Assembly (NCBI GenBank): GCA_027623205.1
Contig: JAQBYC010000023.1
Coordinates: forward strand, 1 to 49,193
Source of the DNA: Pseudomonadota bacterium
GTDB lineage: Bacteria > Pseudomonadota > Alphaproteobacteria > GCA-2731375
Length of the DNA: 49,193 nt
Direction: 5' to 3'
The notes beneath the pieces were generated by a model. The model was not told the DNA's origin. It did no database searches and saw only the letters and a program-made list of their open reading frames with translations. A program made the position numbers and the translations under genes. Positions 8,914 to 18,199 of this stretch are shown here, in pieces. The stretch's first letter is position 1; each line of letters starts with the position of its first letter.

Positions 8914-10262
8914 TTATCTTTTCTTCGTTGCTCAGCGCGTTCAGCCGCTATCTTGAGATCTTGGGCCCGCAGCCAACCCGGTGTGCCTTTGGTCAGGTCC
9001 CGCTCCGCCCGTGCCGCCAGACCGGCGGCATCGCGAAAATCGCCCGTCAACATGTAACGTTCCGCGGTGGCCAGGGACGCCAGGCCGGTATTCCCAAGGC
9101 GGCCGTGGGCCATGCCCAACCAACGCCAGGCGGATGCGTTGTCAGGCGCCAGTTGCACGGCGCGGCGCATATTCTCGACCGCTGTTTCTAAATAGCGGTC
9201 ACTCTCGACGGAAACCTGTGCCTGGCCCAATCCGATACGCAACAACGCCTCATCCGGGAGCAGGGCCACCGCCCGTTCATAGGGCGCAATGGCCGCTTCC
9301 GCGTTGCCGCTTTCGAACAGAATTTGGCCATGAAATTCATGGAAATAGGGATCCAAGGGATGCTCCGCCAACAAACCTTCGATTAAAGCTAACGCCTGGT
9401 CGGTTTCCTGTTTCTTGTGCCTGGCGATTGACCGGGCGTAACGGCTTGACAGGCTGTTGTCTTTGACCGGGTATATGCGAAAAGTCGTAGTCGGAGCACT
9501 TAGAAAAGCGATCAGTTTCGCCCGCATGCGGCTATGCCGTTCAACAAACTCGGGCCGTTCGACCGCATTGGACCTGGTCGAGCGCGCCACGTGGGCGCGG
9601 ATCGTATCGATCCGGTCACGGGTTAAGGGATGCGTGCGCACATAGGGATCCTGGCTGGCTGTTAGCAAGGCTTCCTGATCACCGAGCTTATCAAAAAAAG
9701 CCAACATGCCCTTGGCCGATTGCCCGGTTTGATCCAGCATGGTCAGGGCGGCCTGATCCGCCGAGCTTTCCTGAATACGGCTATATCTCAAAAAAGAGCG
9801 CTGCGCTATTTGTGCGCCACCCGCAACGATGGCCCCTCCCGCCCCGGCCTGGCCGGCGACGGCCGCGGCCGCGCCCAGGACAAAGGCCACGATGGATTGG
9901 GCTGAAGCATCGCGCAGGGCATCCTGGGAGCGGGCCAGGTGACCGCCGGTTATATGGCCGGTTTCATGGGCGATCACGCCGATCACCTGATTGGCATTGT
10001 CCGAGGCGATCAGCAGGCCAGTATTTATGAAGATCTTTTGGCCGCCGGCGACAAAGGCGTTGAGAGACGGATCATTGATCAAGTATACCTGCACTGCGGA
10101 TGGTTCCAAGCCTGCGGCGGCAAACAGTGGTGCGCCAAACAGGCGGATGGTATCCTCAATCTCCGCATCGCGGATAAAACTGAATGATCGCGCCTGAACT
10201 GGTTTCCACAGGATCAGAAGCGTCAAGATAGGTAGTAATAAAACTCCGATGATGTATCGCAA
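8910..10262 (-). CDS. M48 family metalloprotease with C-terminal TPR repeats (BepA-like)
   Basis: About 450 residues. A hydrophobic N-terminal signal segment ([16 protein letters not shown]) precedes an M48 zinc metalloprotease domain with HEXXH in [12 protein letters not shown] and a downstream glutamate ligand in the ESSADQAA helix. The C-terminal third is built of TPR-like helices ([19 protein letters not shown], then [17 protein letters not shown]). The domain order matches BepA/YfgC-type periplasmic proteases that check outer-membrane assembly. I prefer the TTG start at 10260-10262, preceded by GAGGCGG at good spacing; an ATG at 10307 in frame is possible but would overlap the divergent gene more. 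It is transcribed with glpK, whose start overlaps its stop codon. Confidence 0.88.
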   Translation of the reverse strand: MRYIIGVLLLPILTLLILWKPVQARSFSFIRDAEIEDTIRLFGAPLFAAAGLEPSAVQVYLINDPSLNAFVAGGQKIFINTGLLIASDNANQVIGVIAHETGHITGGHLARSQDALRDASAQSIVAFVLGAAAAVAGQAGAGGAIVAGGAQIAQRSFLRYSRIQESSADQAALTMLDQTGQSAKGMLAFFDKLGDQEALLTASQDPYVRTHPLTRDRIDTIRAHVARSTRSNAVERPEFVERHSRMRAKLIAFLSAPTTTFRIYPVKDNSLSSRYARSIARHKKQETDQALALIEGLLAEHPLDPYFHEFHGQILFESGNAEAAIAPYERAVALLPDEALLRIGLGQAQVSVESDRYLETAVENMRRAVQLAPDNASAWRWLGMAHGRLGNTGLASLATAERYMLTGDFRDAAGLAARAERDLTKGTPGWLRAQDLKIAAERAEQRRKDK

Positions 10263-10329
10263 GGGTACCGCCTCAAGTTCTAAACATGAACAAACTAGGT
10301 TCGGCATAGGTCGCCGTCAACGCAGGGCT

Positions 10330-11643
10330 ATGCTGGCCCTATTGTTGACCGTCGCAGCCTGTGGCGGACCGGCGCCAAAGCTTGGGGAAATTGGCGCAAT
10401 TGGTGGATTTTTGGGCGCGGCCGTGGCTGAAGAACCACGTGCCGCCTTGATGGCCCGTGATGTCCTATCGGCCGGCGGCACCGCGGCTGATGCGCTCACG
10501 GCGGCGTTTTTCACCATGACCGTGACTTATCCGGTGGCTGTCGGACTGGGTGGCGGCGGGCTGTGTCTATATTACGATCATCGCAGTAACAAGACTGAAA
10601 CCCTGGATTTCAGGCTGTCGGCGGCGGCGGCGGGCGGCACTGTAGCGGTGCCGGGAGCTTTGCGCGGGATGGCGTTGTTGCACAGCCGTTATGGCCGTTT
10701 GCCGTGGGCAAAATTGGTGGCGCCAGCTGAAACCATGGCCCGCTTCGGCCATCAGGTCAGCCGCGCCCTGGCGAAACGCCTGCGCCCGCAGGCCGCGCGA
10801 TTACGAGGCGATCCGACGGCGGCGGCGCTATTTTTGCATTCAAACGGCACGGCGCGGGCAGAGGCGGAGAATTTGATCCAGATTGAATTAGCTTCGATCC
10901 TGACCCGCATACGGACCCGTGGGGTCGGCGATTTATATGGTGGCGAGGCAGGTCAGCAATTGGTTCAGGCCAGTACCATGCAGGGCGGCAAGGTCACGAT
11001 TGCTGATTTACGCCGGTATCGCGCGGTTTGGCGCGAGACCGCGCGGCGACCCGTTGGCGACAATGTTCTTCATCATCCAATGCTCGGCCCGGGCGACGAC
11101 CCTGCGTATGAGTTGACCGGCCTGTTGCGGGAAAAATCCATGTCCGTTGCTGCTGCTCACGTTTTCGCCCGGGACGATATGGCCATGACAGTTGACAGGG
11201 GCGAGGGGGCTATTGTTGTCGGCGACAGTTTTGGCTCAGCCGGCGCCTGCGTTTATAATATGAACGGCGCCTTTGGCAACGGAGCCATGGTGTCCAGCCT
11301 GGGCGTCTTTCTGGCACACAGCCCTGCAAGTCCCTGGCGGGGCTATCCTTTGCCCTTGCTGGGGGTCAATGAACATGTCCACCAGGCGCTATTGGCGATT
11401 GCAGGTGCAGGTGGACCTTCCGGCGCGATGGAAACGGCGGCGGTCAGCCTTGCGGTGATGGCGAACGGCAGAACCTTGAGCCAGGCCATGGAGATACTTG
11501 GACCGTCTGCGGAAAGCAACGGTAGAGGTGCGGGCCGGGTACAGGCCCTATGGTGTTCAAAAGGCCTTCGCGATGGGCCGGAAAGCTGTCAGTTCGGGTC
11601 TGATCCCAGGGCCTTTGGCTTAGCCGCATTTGATAAATTTTGA
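10330..11643 (+). CDS. Gamma-glutamyltranspeptidase-like lipoprotein, catalytic threonine not found
   Basis: A 437-residue protein resembling gamma-glutamyltransferases. GAAVAEEPRAALMARDVL then GGTAADALTAAFFTMTVTYP and VGLGGGGLCLYYD match the start of the large subunit, and GTVAVPGALRGMALLH plus YGRLPWAKLVAPA match its middle. The small-subunit region (MNGAFGNGAM) is recognisable, but the TTH-type nucleophile motif expected before it is absent; the equivalent stretch reads VVGDSFGSAGACVYN. It is probably not an autoprocessed transpeptidase. The N-terminus MLALLLTVAACGG has a lipobox (VAAC), implying a lipoprotein. The ATG at 10330 has an AGGG site; an upstream ATG at 10249 would add a basic leader but overlaps the divergent M48 gene. 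The next gene starts 8 bases after the stop. Confidence 0.75.
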   Translation: MLALLLTVAACGGPAPKLGEIGAIGGFLGAAVAEEPRAALMARDVLSAGGTAADALTAAFFTMTVTYPVAVGLGGGGLCLYYDHRSNKTETLDFRLSAAAAGGTVAVPGALRGMALLHSRYGRLPWAKLVAPAETMARFGHQVSRALAKRLRPQAARLRGDPTAAALFLHSNGTARAEAENLIQIELASILTRIRTRGVGDLYGGEAGQQLVQASTMQGGKVTIADLRRYRAVWRETARRPVGDNVLHHPMLGPGDDPAYELTGLLREKSMSVAAAHVFARDDMAMTVDRGEGAIVVGDSFGSAGACVYNMNGAFGNGAMVSSLGVFLAHSPASPWRGYPLPLLGVNEHVHQALLAIAGAGGPSGAMETAAVSLAVMANGRTLSQAMEILGPSAESNGRGAGRVQALWCSKGLRDGPESCQFGSDPRAFGLAAFDKF

Positions 11644-11650
11644 GGTGGAC

Positions 11651-12802
11651 ATGAAAATCTCTCAACGCGGCGCTATTCCGGCTTTTATCGTGATGGACGT
11701 GATGAAGGCTGCGGCCGACCGGGAAAACGCGGGCGAAGGGGTTCTGCACATGGAAGTAGGCCAGCCGTCCACGCCGGCGCCAAAGGGCGTAGTGGCGGCT
11801 GCCAAACAGGCTCTGGACGAAGGTGTGCTGGGCTATACCCTGGCCATGGGGATCACGCCGTTGCGGGAGCGCATCGGTCAACATTACCAGGAGTATTATG
11901 GCATTGCTGTGCCAAGCGAGCGGATCTGCGTCACGACCGGGTCGTCCGGCGCCTTCTTGCTGACATTCCTGGCTGCCTTTGATCCAGGCGATAAAGTCGC
12001 CATCCTGCGCCCAGGCTATCCCTGTTACCGAAATATTCTTGGTGCGTTGGATATTGAGCCGGTGGAAGTGCCGGTAGGGCCGGAAAACCGCTTTCAACCA
12101 ACTTTGGAGGCGTTGGAGGCGGCGGGGGGCCGCGCCCTGGACGGTTTGCTGATCGCCTCACCCGCCAACCCGACCGGATCCATGTTGCACGGGGACGAGT
12201 TGCGGCAAATCCTGGATTATTGCCGGGCCAACGAAATTCGTTACATCTCGGACGAAATTTACCATGGCATTACCTATGGCGAGCCGGCGGTGACGGCTGC
12301 TGCCCTTGATCCAAACGCCGTGGTCATAAACTCGTTCTCAAAATACTATTCCATGACCGGTTGGCGGCTGGGATGGATGGTGCTGCCCGAGGAGATGATC
12401 CGCCCCATCGAGCGGTTGGCCCAGAATCTTTTTATTTCCGCGCCCAGTCTGGCTCAGCATGCCGCCATCGCGGCCTTTGATTGCCGGGGCGAGCTGGACG
12501 CCAACGTAGCGCGTTATGCGCGCAATAGGGAACTACTGTTGGCGGAATTACCCAAGGCCGGCCTGGACAAATTCGCCCCCGCCGATGGTGCGTTCTACAT
12601 CTATGCCGATGTGCGCAAATTCACCAATGATGCCGTAGTCTTCTGCGCCAAGTTATTGGAACAAACAGGCGTGGCGGCAACGCCGGGTAATGATTTTGAT
12701 CCGATAGACGGCGCATCCTATATCCGCTTTTCGTTCGCAGGGTCCACCAAGGATATGGCCGAAGCCTGCCGTCGTCTGAACAAATGGCTGGCGCGACCCT
12801 AA
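11651..12802 (+). CDS. Pyridoxal-phosphate-dependent aminotransferase, class I/II
   Basis: A 383-residue fold-type I aminotransferase, close in style to aspartate/tyrosine-type enzymes. The PLP lysine is Lys231 in NSFSKYYSMTGWRLGWM. The aspartate that contacts the pyridine nitrogen lies in YISDEIYHG, and the NPTG motif in SPANPTGSM. The C-terminal arginine that binds the substrate carboxylate is in SYIRFSFAGS. The start ATG at 11651 follows AGGTGG closely, so the open frame from 11630 is not used. It is almost contiguous with the upstream GGT-like gene and is probably co-transcribed. It converges on rne, with about 100 bases between. The exact amino-acid substrate cannot be inferred. Confidence 0.9.
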   Translation: MKISQRGAIPAFIVMDVMKAAADRENAGEGVLHMEVGQPSTPAPKGVVAAAKQALDEGVLGYTLAMGITPLRERIGQHYQEYYGIAVPSERICVTTGSSGAFLLTFLAAFDPGDKVAILRPGYPCYRNILGALDIEPVEVPVGPENRFQPTLEALEAAGGRALDGLLIASPANPTGSMLHGDELRQILDYCRANEIRYISDEIYHGITYGEPAVTAAALDPNAVVINSFSKYYSMTGWRLGWMVLPEEMIRPIERLAQNLFISAPSLAQHAAIAAFDCRGELDANVARYARNRELLLAELPKAGLDKFAPADGAFYIYADVRKFTNDAVVFCAKLLEQTGVAATPGNDFDPIDGASYIRFSFAGSTKDMAEACRRLNKWLARP

Positions 12803-12902
12803 AGCGAACCGACGCCACGGGCCTGATAGTTGGAGTTCTTGCCGGGCCGCCCACGAGTAACACCAATGGGTTGCAGGGCTGTGCGCGCGACCCCCGACAG
12901 AT

Positions 12903-15509
12903 TTAGAACAGCCGGCCCTTTTGCCACCAACCGCGCCGCTTCGGCTTGGCCGTTTCATCGGTTTCTTCGCCTGCAACGGCTGCAGTGTCGGCCTCGTCGG
13001 TATCGCCTTGAACAGCGGTACCGTCCGCGATTTTAGGCGCCGTCGCCTCGATAGGTTCGGCCACGGCGTCCGGTTCCGGCATGATTGGTTCCGGTATCAC
13101 CGGTTCTGGCGATACAACTTCGGGCGCGAAGGGCGCGTTCACGGGCGGGGCATCGTCGTTCGCAGGCGCCTCGATCGAGGCGCCGCGATTGGTCTCTGCC
13201 GCGGCAGTGGACTCGTTCATCAACATTCCCGAGGCCCCATAGCCAATGGGCGCCGTCGGTTCGATTGGGTCAACGGACCCATCGTCTTCATTGGCGGCGG
13301 TTGCGGCGTTGCCATTATTCTCGACCGGATCCGCGACCTGATCAAGTTGTTCATCATTGGTCCGACGCCGCCGTCCGCCACGGCGGCCACGCCGACGTCG
13401 GCGGGTCTTCTCTTCAGCATCGCCGGACCCGCTTTCGTCAGATTGCCCGCCGCCTTGAGCGCCGTTAGCGTCCGTATTGACCTCGTCGCCGGCATCCGCT
13501 GCGGTTTCGCCGGCTTCAAGACTTTCGCCGTTTTCCCCGCTCTTCTTTTCCTCACCACGGCGGCGGGGCCTGCGACGGCGGCGTGGGCGCCGTTCTTTGG
13601 CTTTATCGCCGTCCTCTTCATCGTTGGCTTCGGCCTCCATGCTTGCATCCGCGTCGTCATCGTCTTCGAGGTCATCGCTATCGCTATCGTCATCGTCATT
13701 CGATGCAAGCTGCAGGGCCGCGGTCCGCAGCCGCTCTGACTCAATTTCTTCAACCTCTTCCGCCGTTCGGGATTGGTCGATGGTCACGCGGCAGTCCGGC
13801 GCCACCAGGGTTTCATCTCCCAAAACATAGACCTGCATGCCGTAACGCCGTTGAATTTCCGCCAGATGGTCGCGCTTTTGGTTTAGCAGATATAGCGCCA
13901 CTTCCGCCGGCGCGTGGACCGTCAATTGGGAGGCGCGGCCCCGGATGCCTTCTTCCTCGATCGTCCGCAGGACATGCAGAGACGTTGATTCCGTGGTCCG
14001 GACAAAGCCAGTGCCACTACAAATTTCGCAGACTTTAGTGGACGCTTCGAACAGGCTGGGGCGCAACCGCTGTCGTGACAGTTCCATCAGTCCAAATGAT
14101 GATATGCGGCCGACCTGGATTCGCGCCCGATCATCCTTCAAGGCTTCCTTCATACGGCGCTCCACCGCACGGTTGTTGCGGTTCTCGTCCATATCGATGA
14201 AGTCGATCACCACCAGGCCGGCGAGATCTCGCAGGCGTAATTGTCGGCCGATTTCATCGGAAGCTTCCAGATTGGTTTTCAGCGCGGTTTCTTCAATATT
14301 CCGCTCTTTTGTCGAACGGCCGGAATTTACGTCGATTGCAACCAATGCCTCGGTTTGGGCCAGAACCAGATAGCCGCCGGATTTTAGCTGCACCACATTG
14401 GAGTGCATGCTGTCCAGTTGCTGTTCGACCTGATAACGATGCAGCAGGGGGATGCGGTCACGATAAGGTTGAACCTTCTTTGCGTGCGACGGCATCAGCA
14501 TGCGCATGAAATCCTTGGCGACACGATAGCCGTCTTCGCCATCGACCAGAATTTCGTCAATTCCCTTGGCGTACATATCCCGGATGGCGCGCTTTATCAG
14601 GTCGGCCTCTTCATAGACCACGGCAGGTGCGGTGGAATCCAGAGTCAGGTCTCGCACACTGTTCCAAAGCCGAAGCAGATACTCGAAATCACGGCGGATC
14701 TCGGCTTTGGTGCGGTTTTGCCCAGCGGTTCGGACGATGACGCCCATGCCCTCGGGCACGTCCAGATCGCTAACGATGCTCTTCAATTTGCGCCGCGAAG
14801 TCTGGTTGGCGATCTTGCGGCTAATGCCACCGCCCCGTGCCGTATTGGGCATCAGAACGCAGTAGCGGCCAGCCAGGGACAAATAGGTGGTCAATGCCGC
14901 GCCCTTGTTGCCGCGTTCTTCCTTGACGACCTGAACCAATAAGATTTGCCGCCGCTTGATAACTTCCTGTATTTTGTATCTGCGGCGACTGCGGCCACGG
15001 GGGCGGGGCACCTCATCCATAGCGTCGATGGCGCCGGCTTCCTCGCTTGCCTCGGGACTATGGTCGTCGCCATCTTGATCATCGCTGACCAGCGCGGCTT
15101 CGGCGAAGACGTCGAAATCGCCGTCAGGTTCACCATCCTCCGCGCGGGTGACAATTTTATGGTCGTCGATATCGACGCCGTTACCGTCCACCCGGTCTTC
15201 CAACTCCGCCTGTCGGGCAGCCTGCTCAGCTTCATCCAGCAGCAGCGCTTCGCGGTCGGCCACTGGGATCTGATAATAATCCGGGTGAATTTCGTTGAAA
15301 GACAAAAAACCGTGGCGATTGCCACCGTAGTCGATAAAGGCCGCCTGCAATGAGGGCTCAACCCGCATCACCTTGGCCAGATAAATGTTGCCTTTGATCT
15401 GCCGTTTGGTGGCCGTTTCAAAATCGAAATCGATCAATCGCTTACCATCAACGACAACGATGCGGGTTTCTTCCGCATGCGTCGCGTCAACTAACATACG
15501 CGTCGTCAT
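12903..15509 (-). CDS. rne: Ribonuclease E
   Basis: An 868-residue RNase E, the endonuclease that starts mRNA decay and processes rRNA and tRNA. The N-terminus (MLVDATHAEETRIVVVDGKR, then GNIYLAKVMRVEPSLQAAF) begins the S1 domain. That domain is split by an acidic insertion of about 80 residues (roughly 100-180), as usual in alphaproteobacteria. Catalytic acidic residues lie in VAIDVNSGRST and VVIDFIDMDENRNNRA. The zinc-link is CEICSGTGF. The C-terminal half is a disordered alternation of acidic stretches and arginine-rich RNA-binding patches (RRPRRRRRPRRRGEEK, RRRRRGRRGGRRRR) and ends KRRGWWQKGRLF; such tails scaffold the degradosome. The start MTTRML fits homologues. Confidence 0.96.
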   Translation of the reverse strand: MTTRMLVDATHAEETRIVVVDGKRLIDFDFETATKRQIKGNIYLAKVMRVEPSLQAAFIDYGGNRHGFLSFNEIHPDYYQIPVADREALLLDEAEQAARQAELEDRVDGNGVDIDDHKIVTRAEDGEPDGDFDVFAEAALVSDDQDGDDHSPEASEEAGAIDAMDEVPRPRGRSRRRYKIQEVIKRRQILLVQVVKEERGNKGAALTTYLSLAGRYCVLMPNTARGGGISRKIANQTSRRKLKSIVSDLDVPEGMGVIVRTAGQNRTKAEIRRDFEYLLRLWNSVRDLTLDSTAPAVVYEEADLIKRAIRDMYAKGIDEILVDGEDGYRVAKDFMRMLMPSHAKKVQPYRDRIPLLHRYQVEQQLDSMHSNVVQLKSGGYLVLAQTEALVAIDVNSGRSTKERNIEETALKTNLEASDEIGRQLRLRDLAGLVVIDFIDMDENRNNRAVERRMKEALKDDRARIQVGRISSFGLMELSRQRLRPSLFEASTKVCEICSGTGFVRTTESTSLHVLRTIEEEGIRGRASQLTVHAPAEVALYLLNQKRDHLAEIQRRYGMQVYVLGDETLVAPDCRVTIDQSRTAEEVEEIESERLRTAALQLASNDDDDSDSDDLEDDDDADASMEAEANDEEDGDKAKERRPRRRRRPRRRGEEKKSGENGESLEAGETAADAGDEVNTDANGAQGGGQSDESGSGDAEEKTRRRRRGRRGGRRRRTNDEQLDQVADPVENNGNAATAANEDDGSVDPIEPTAPIGYGASGMLMNESTAAAETNRGASIEAPANDDAPPVNAPFAPEVVSPEPVIPEPIMPEPDAVAEPIEATAPKIADGTAVQGDTDEADTAAVAGEETDETAKPKRRGWWQKGRLF

Positions 15510-16058
15510 ATTTGCTATGCCCGCAACAACCCGACACAGCTATGCCGGACGCCACGGTCCCTATTTATAGCGAAGCCGGTCATGGGGATATCAACCCGTC
15601 AAACGGTGCGGCCCAAGATTGCGGTCTTAACATTCTTGCCTTGATCTTCAACGCGGAACAAAAAAGCCGCGCTGACACCATGGACCAACCAGGACGGGGA
15701 TCCTTCTACCATCACCCGATCAGCATAACGCCAAATCTGGCTTCGAATTCACCTATCCAATCCGTCTATCCAACCGCGGAACAGCGTCGGTCTGAAACCG
15801 GCGGCGACCAAAAATATTTTGGCGCCGAAACAACTCAGCCTTTCGCTGCCACGCTTTCGCTGGATACGAATATCCAGCAAAATGGCGACGGTACTTTTAC
15901 TCAGCACGCATGATATACGCCTAAATTTCGTTTTCCCAAAGAAAAATACTTCCCGCCGACAGCTGACATTAAAATTTGACACTATGGTTGGCCCACGATG
16001 GCTATTCGTGACGACATTGGATATTGTGGTTTAGCGATTCGCGACTACTAGATGTTGG
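15510..16058. promoter_or_regulatory. Long divergent intergenic region: rne leader and amidase promoter
   Basis: These 549 bases separate the divergent rne and amidase genes and hold no convincing gene on either strand. The rne leader is likely long; in other bacteria rne is autoregulated through its 5' leader, but I cannot draw a specific structure here. On the + strand a TTGACA at 15976-15981 is a candidate -35 box for the amidase, with only a poor -10 (around TGGCTA, 15999-16004). Treat the promoter placement as tentative. Confidence 0.35.
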
Positions 16059-17258
16059 ATGTTTGGTAAAATACGCCCTTATTTAATTTTGATCGTCGGG
16101 CTGTGCTGCGCGCTGTCGCAACGCGCTTGGGCGGAGCCTGTTGTCCGCGACATCAGAATTGGCGTGCATGACGGTAAGACCCGGGTCGTGCTCGATTTGT
16201 CGGCGACGCTCGAATTTTTGGTTTTCGCCTTGGCCGATCCCTACCGTATAGTATTGGATTTGCCCGATATCGGTTGGCAGGTACCCGCCGGCACCGCCCA
16301 GCGCAAAGGTGGCCTGATCGCGGGCTTGCGCTACGGCCATTTCCAACAGGGCAATGCGCGGGTTGTGCTGGATTTGACGGGTCCAGGGGTGGTGGCCAAG
16401 TCGTTCCTGCTCCCCGCTGCGGAAGGCTATGGCCCGCGCCTGGTAATCGACATCAAGCCGGCATCGCGGCAGGCTTTTATGGCAGTTCAGAAACCGCCGC
16501 CAATAAGGGACGGAGGAGCAGTCGAAACGCCGCAAACGGTGAAACCGAAACGGCAACCCGCGCAGAGACCTTTGGTCATGATTGATCCTGGCCATGGCGG
16601 TGTGGATCCTGGTGCCATCGGCATCAGCGGTAGCTTTGAAAAACGAGTAACCTTGGGCATGGCGCGTCAGATCCGTAAGGCGATTTTGGCCGGTGGCCGG
16701 CAGCGCGTCCGTCTGACCCGTGACAGGGATGTCTTCATTTCCCTGCGCCGGCGGGTGGCCGTGGCCCGGGCCGCCGGGGCGGAACTGTTTATTTCCATCC
16801 ATGCCGATTCTATCGCCAACAGTCGGGTCCGCGGTGGCGGCATCTATACGTTGTCGGAAAACTCATCCGACAAGGAATCCGAAGCCCTGGCGGCTAAGGA
16901 AAACCGTGCCGATGTGATTGCAGGGGTGAACTTGACTGGCCATGATGATCAGGTTGCCTCGATCTTGATTGATCTGACCCAGCGCGAGACGATGAATTAC
17001 TCGGCTCAATTTGCGGCCGCTCTGGTGCCTGAACTGAGGCAATTAATTCAAATGCGCCGCAAACCCCACCGGTTCGCCGGGTTCCGGGTGCTTAAAGCAC
17101 CGGATGTTCCATCGGTGCTGATCGAATTGGGCTATTTATCGAACCGGCGGGACGAAAAAATGCTGACGGATATAGACTCCCGCACCGCCATAGCCACTGC
17201 CATCGCGCGCGCGGTCGACAACTACTTCAAGGCCCAGAAACCGCAGCTGAATCCATAG
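16059..17258 (+). CDS. amiC: N-acetylmuramoyl-L-alanine amidase (AMIN plus Amidase_3)
   Basis: A 399-residue exported amidase that cuts the bond between MurNAc and the stem peptide, as in septum splitting. A signal peptide (about 1-25, ending QRAWA) is followed by an AMIN domain (about 27-130, VVRDIRIGVHDGKTRVVLDL) for envelope targeting. The zinc-dependent Amidase_3 domain covers about 172-390. Zinc ligands are His179 in MIDPGHGGVDPG, the Glu in GSFEKRVTL, and the His in FISIHADS; the catalytic Glu is in VLIELGYLSN. Domain order and length match AmiC-type enzymes; the choice between AmiA, AmiB and AmiC is not certain. Its position between rne and mrcA is a conserved alphaproteobacterial arrangement. 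Confidence 0.93.
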   Translation: MFGKIRPYLILIVGLCCALSQRAWAEPVVRDIRIGVHDGKTRVVLDLSATLEFLVFALADPYRIVLDLPDIGWQVPAGTAQRKGGLIAGLRYGHFQQGNARVVLDLTGPGVVAKSFLLPAAEGYGPRLVIDIKPASRQAFMAVQKPPPIRDGGAVETPQTVKPKRQPAQRPLVMIDPGHGGVDPGAIGISGSFEKRVTLGMARQIRKAILAGGRQRVRLTRDRDVFISLRRRVAVARAAGAELFISIHADSIANSRVRGGGIYTLSENSSDKESEALAAKENRADVIAGVNLTGHDDQVASILIDLTQRETMNYSAQFAAALVPELRQLIQMRRKPHRFAGFRVLKAPDVPSVLIELGYLSNRRDEKMLTDIDSRTAIATAIARAVDNYFKAQKPQLNP

Positions 17259-17325
17259 CGGATCTAATGCTATGCCAACAGTCCGTACAACAGTTTGTTC
17301 CCGCACCAACGACAGGACGTTACGA

Positions 17326-18042
17326 ATGAGCGGTACTGAATTATTGGAAATACAGCCATTGGGCGTGCATTGGCCGACCCTGGATCCGTTTTTGTTTTGT
17401 GCCCATCACAACGATACATATCCGGCCGGCAATGAGCAGATGGGCCCGGCCGCCACCTTGGCTGGGCGATCTGTCGGCCAGGACTTCAGCGGCACGGACG
17501 GTTGGAGCATGTATCACGGCGATCAAGTCCCCGGATTTCCCCGGCATCCCCACCGTGGTTTCGAAACCGTGACCCTGGCGCGCCGGGGATATATCGATCA
17601 TGCCGGCTCCATGGGTGCTTGCGCCCGGTTTGGCGAGGGGGATCTGCAGTGGATGACGGCCGGAAGCGGCATCCTGCATTCGGAGATGTTTCCACTGAGA
17701 CAACGGGACGGGGGAAACCATACAGAGTTGTTTCAGATTTGGCTTAACCTGCCAGCCAGGGACAAAATGTTGGAATCCCGTTTCACCATGTTCTGGCAGG
17801 ATAGCATTCCAAGTTTGACCACCATAGATGCCGCTGGCCGGGAAACAACAGTGGTCAGTTACTGCGGTGCCCTGGCCGATAGTAGGCTGCCGCCATCACC
17901 ACCCCCCCATTCATGGGCTGCGGACAGGGATAATGGTGTTGTGATCTGGCTTATCAAATTGGCGGCCGGCGCCGTTTGGGCGCCAGCTACCGTGTCTCGC
18001 GGTGACGAAAAACACATGCAACTTATTCGGATCGGGCCGTGA
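17326..18042 (+). CDS. Pirin family protein, C-terminally short
   Basis: A 238-residue pirin-like cupin. The N-terminal barrel carries the metal site in FPRHPHRGFETVTLARRGYI, a later ligand in DLQWMTAGSGILHSEMF, and ELFQIWLNLP, all diagnostic of pirins. Some pirins are quercetin 2,3-dioxygenases and others are redox-sensing regulators. Normal pirins run to about 290 residues with a second cupin barrel. Here the frame stops soon after VVIWLIKLAAGAVWAP, so most of the second barrel is missing, and no continuation is evident in the other frames. It may be a truncated, possibly nonfunctional copy. The ATG at 17326 has an AGGA site. It sits between the amidase and mrcA, which are normally adjacent. 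Confidence 0.75.
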   Translation: MSGTELLEIQPLGVHWPTLDPFLFCAHHNDTYPAGNEQMGPAATLAGRSVGQDFSGTDGWSMYHGDQVPGFPRHPHRGFETVTLARRGYIDHAGSMGACARFGEGDLQWMTAGSGILHSEMFPLRQRDGGNHTELFQIWLNLPARDKMLESRFTMFWQDSIPSLTTIDAAGRETTVVSYCGALADSRLPPSPPPHSWAADRDNGVVIWLIKLAAGAVWAPATVSRGDEKHMQLIRIGP

Positions 18043-18199
18043 CGCCGCGCCATGAAGCTGCCACATTAATCCTATATTTGCGAAATTCGTGGTTTAGAGA
18101 GCGGGCAGGTTCGGCGTTCATGAAACCGCTCGGTCAGCAGATGCGAATATGCCCGTGTGGGCTTGAATTGACGCATTAGAGAGGCATTTTGACAGCAGA

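Noticed and set aside
12921-13739. Long + strand frame (272 codons) opposite the rne C-terminal half
   Set aside because: It is the shadow of the repetitive Arg/Glu/Ala-rich tail of RNase E. It has no ribosome site and a low-complexity translation.
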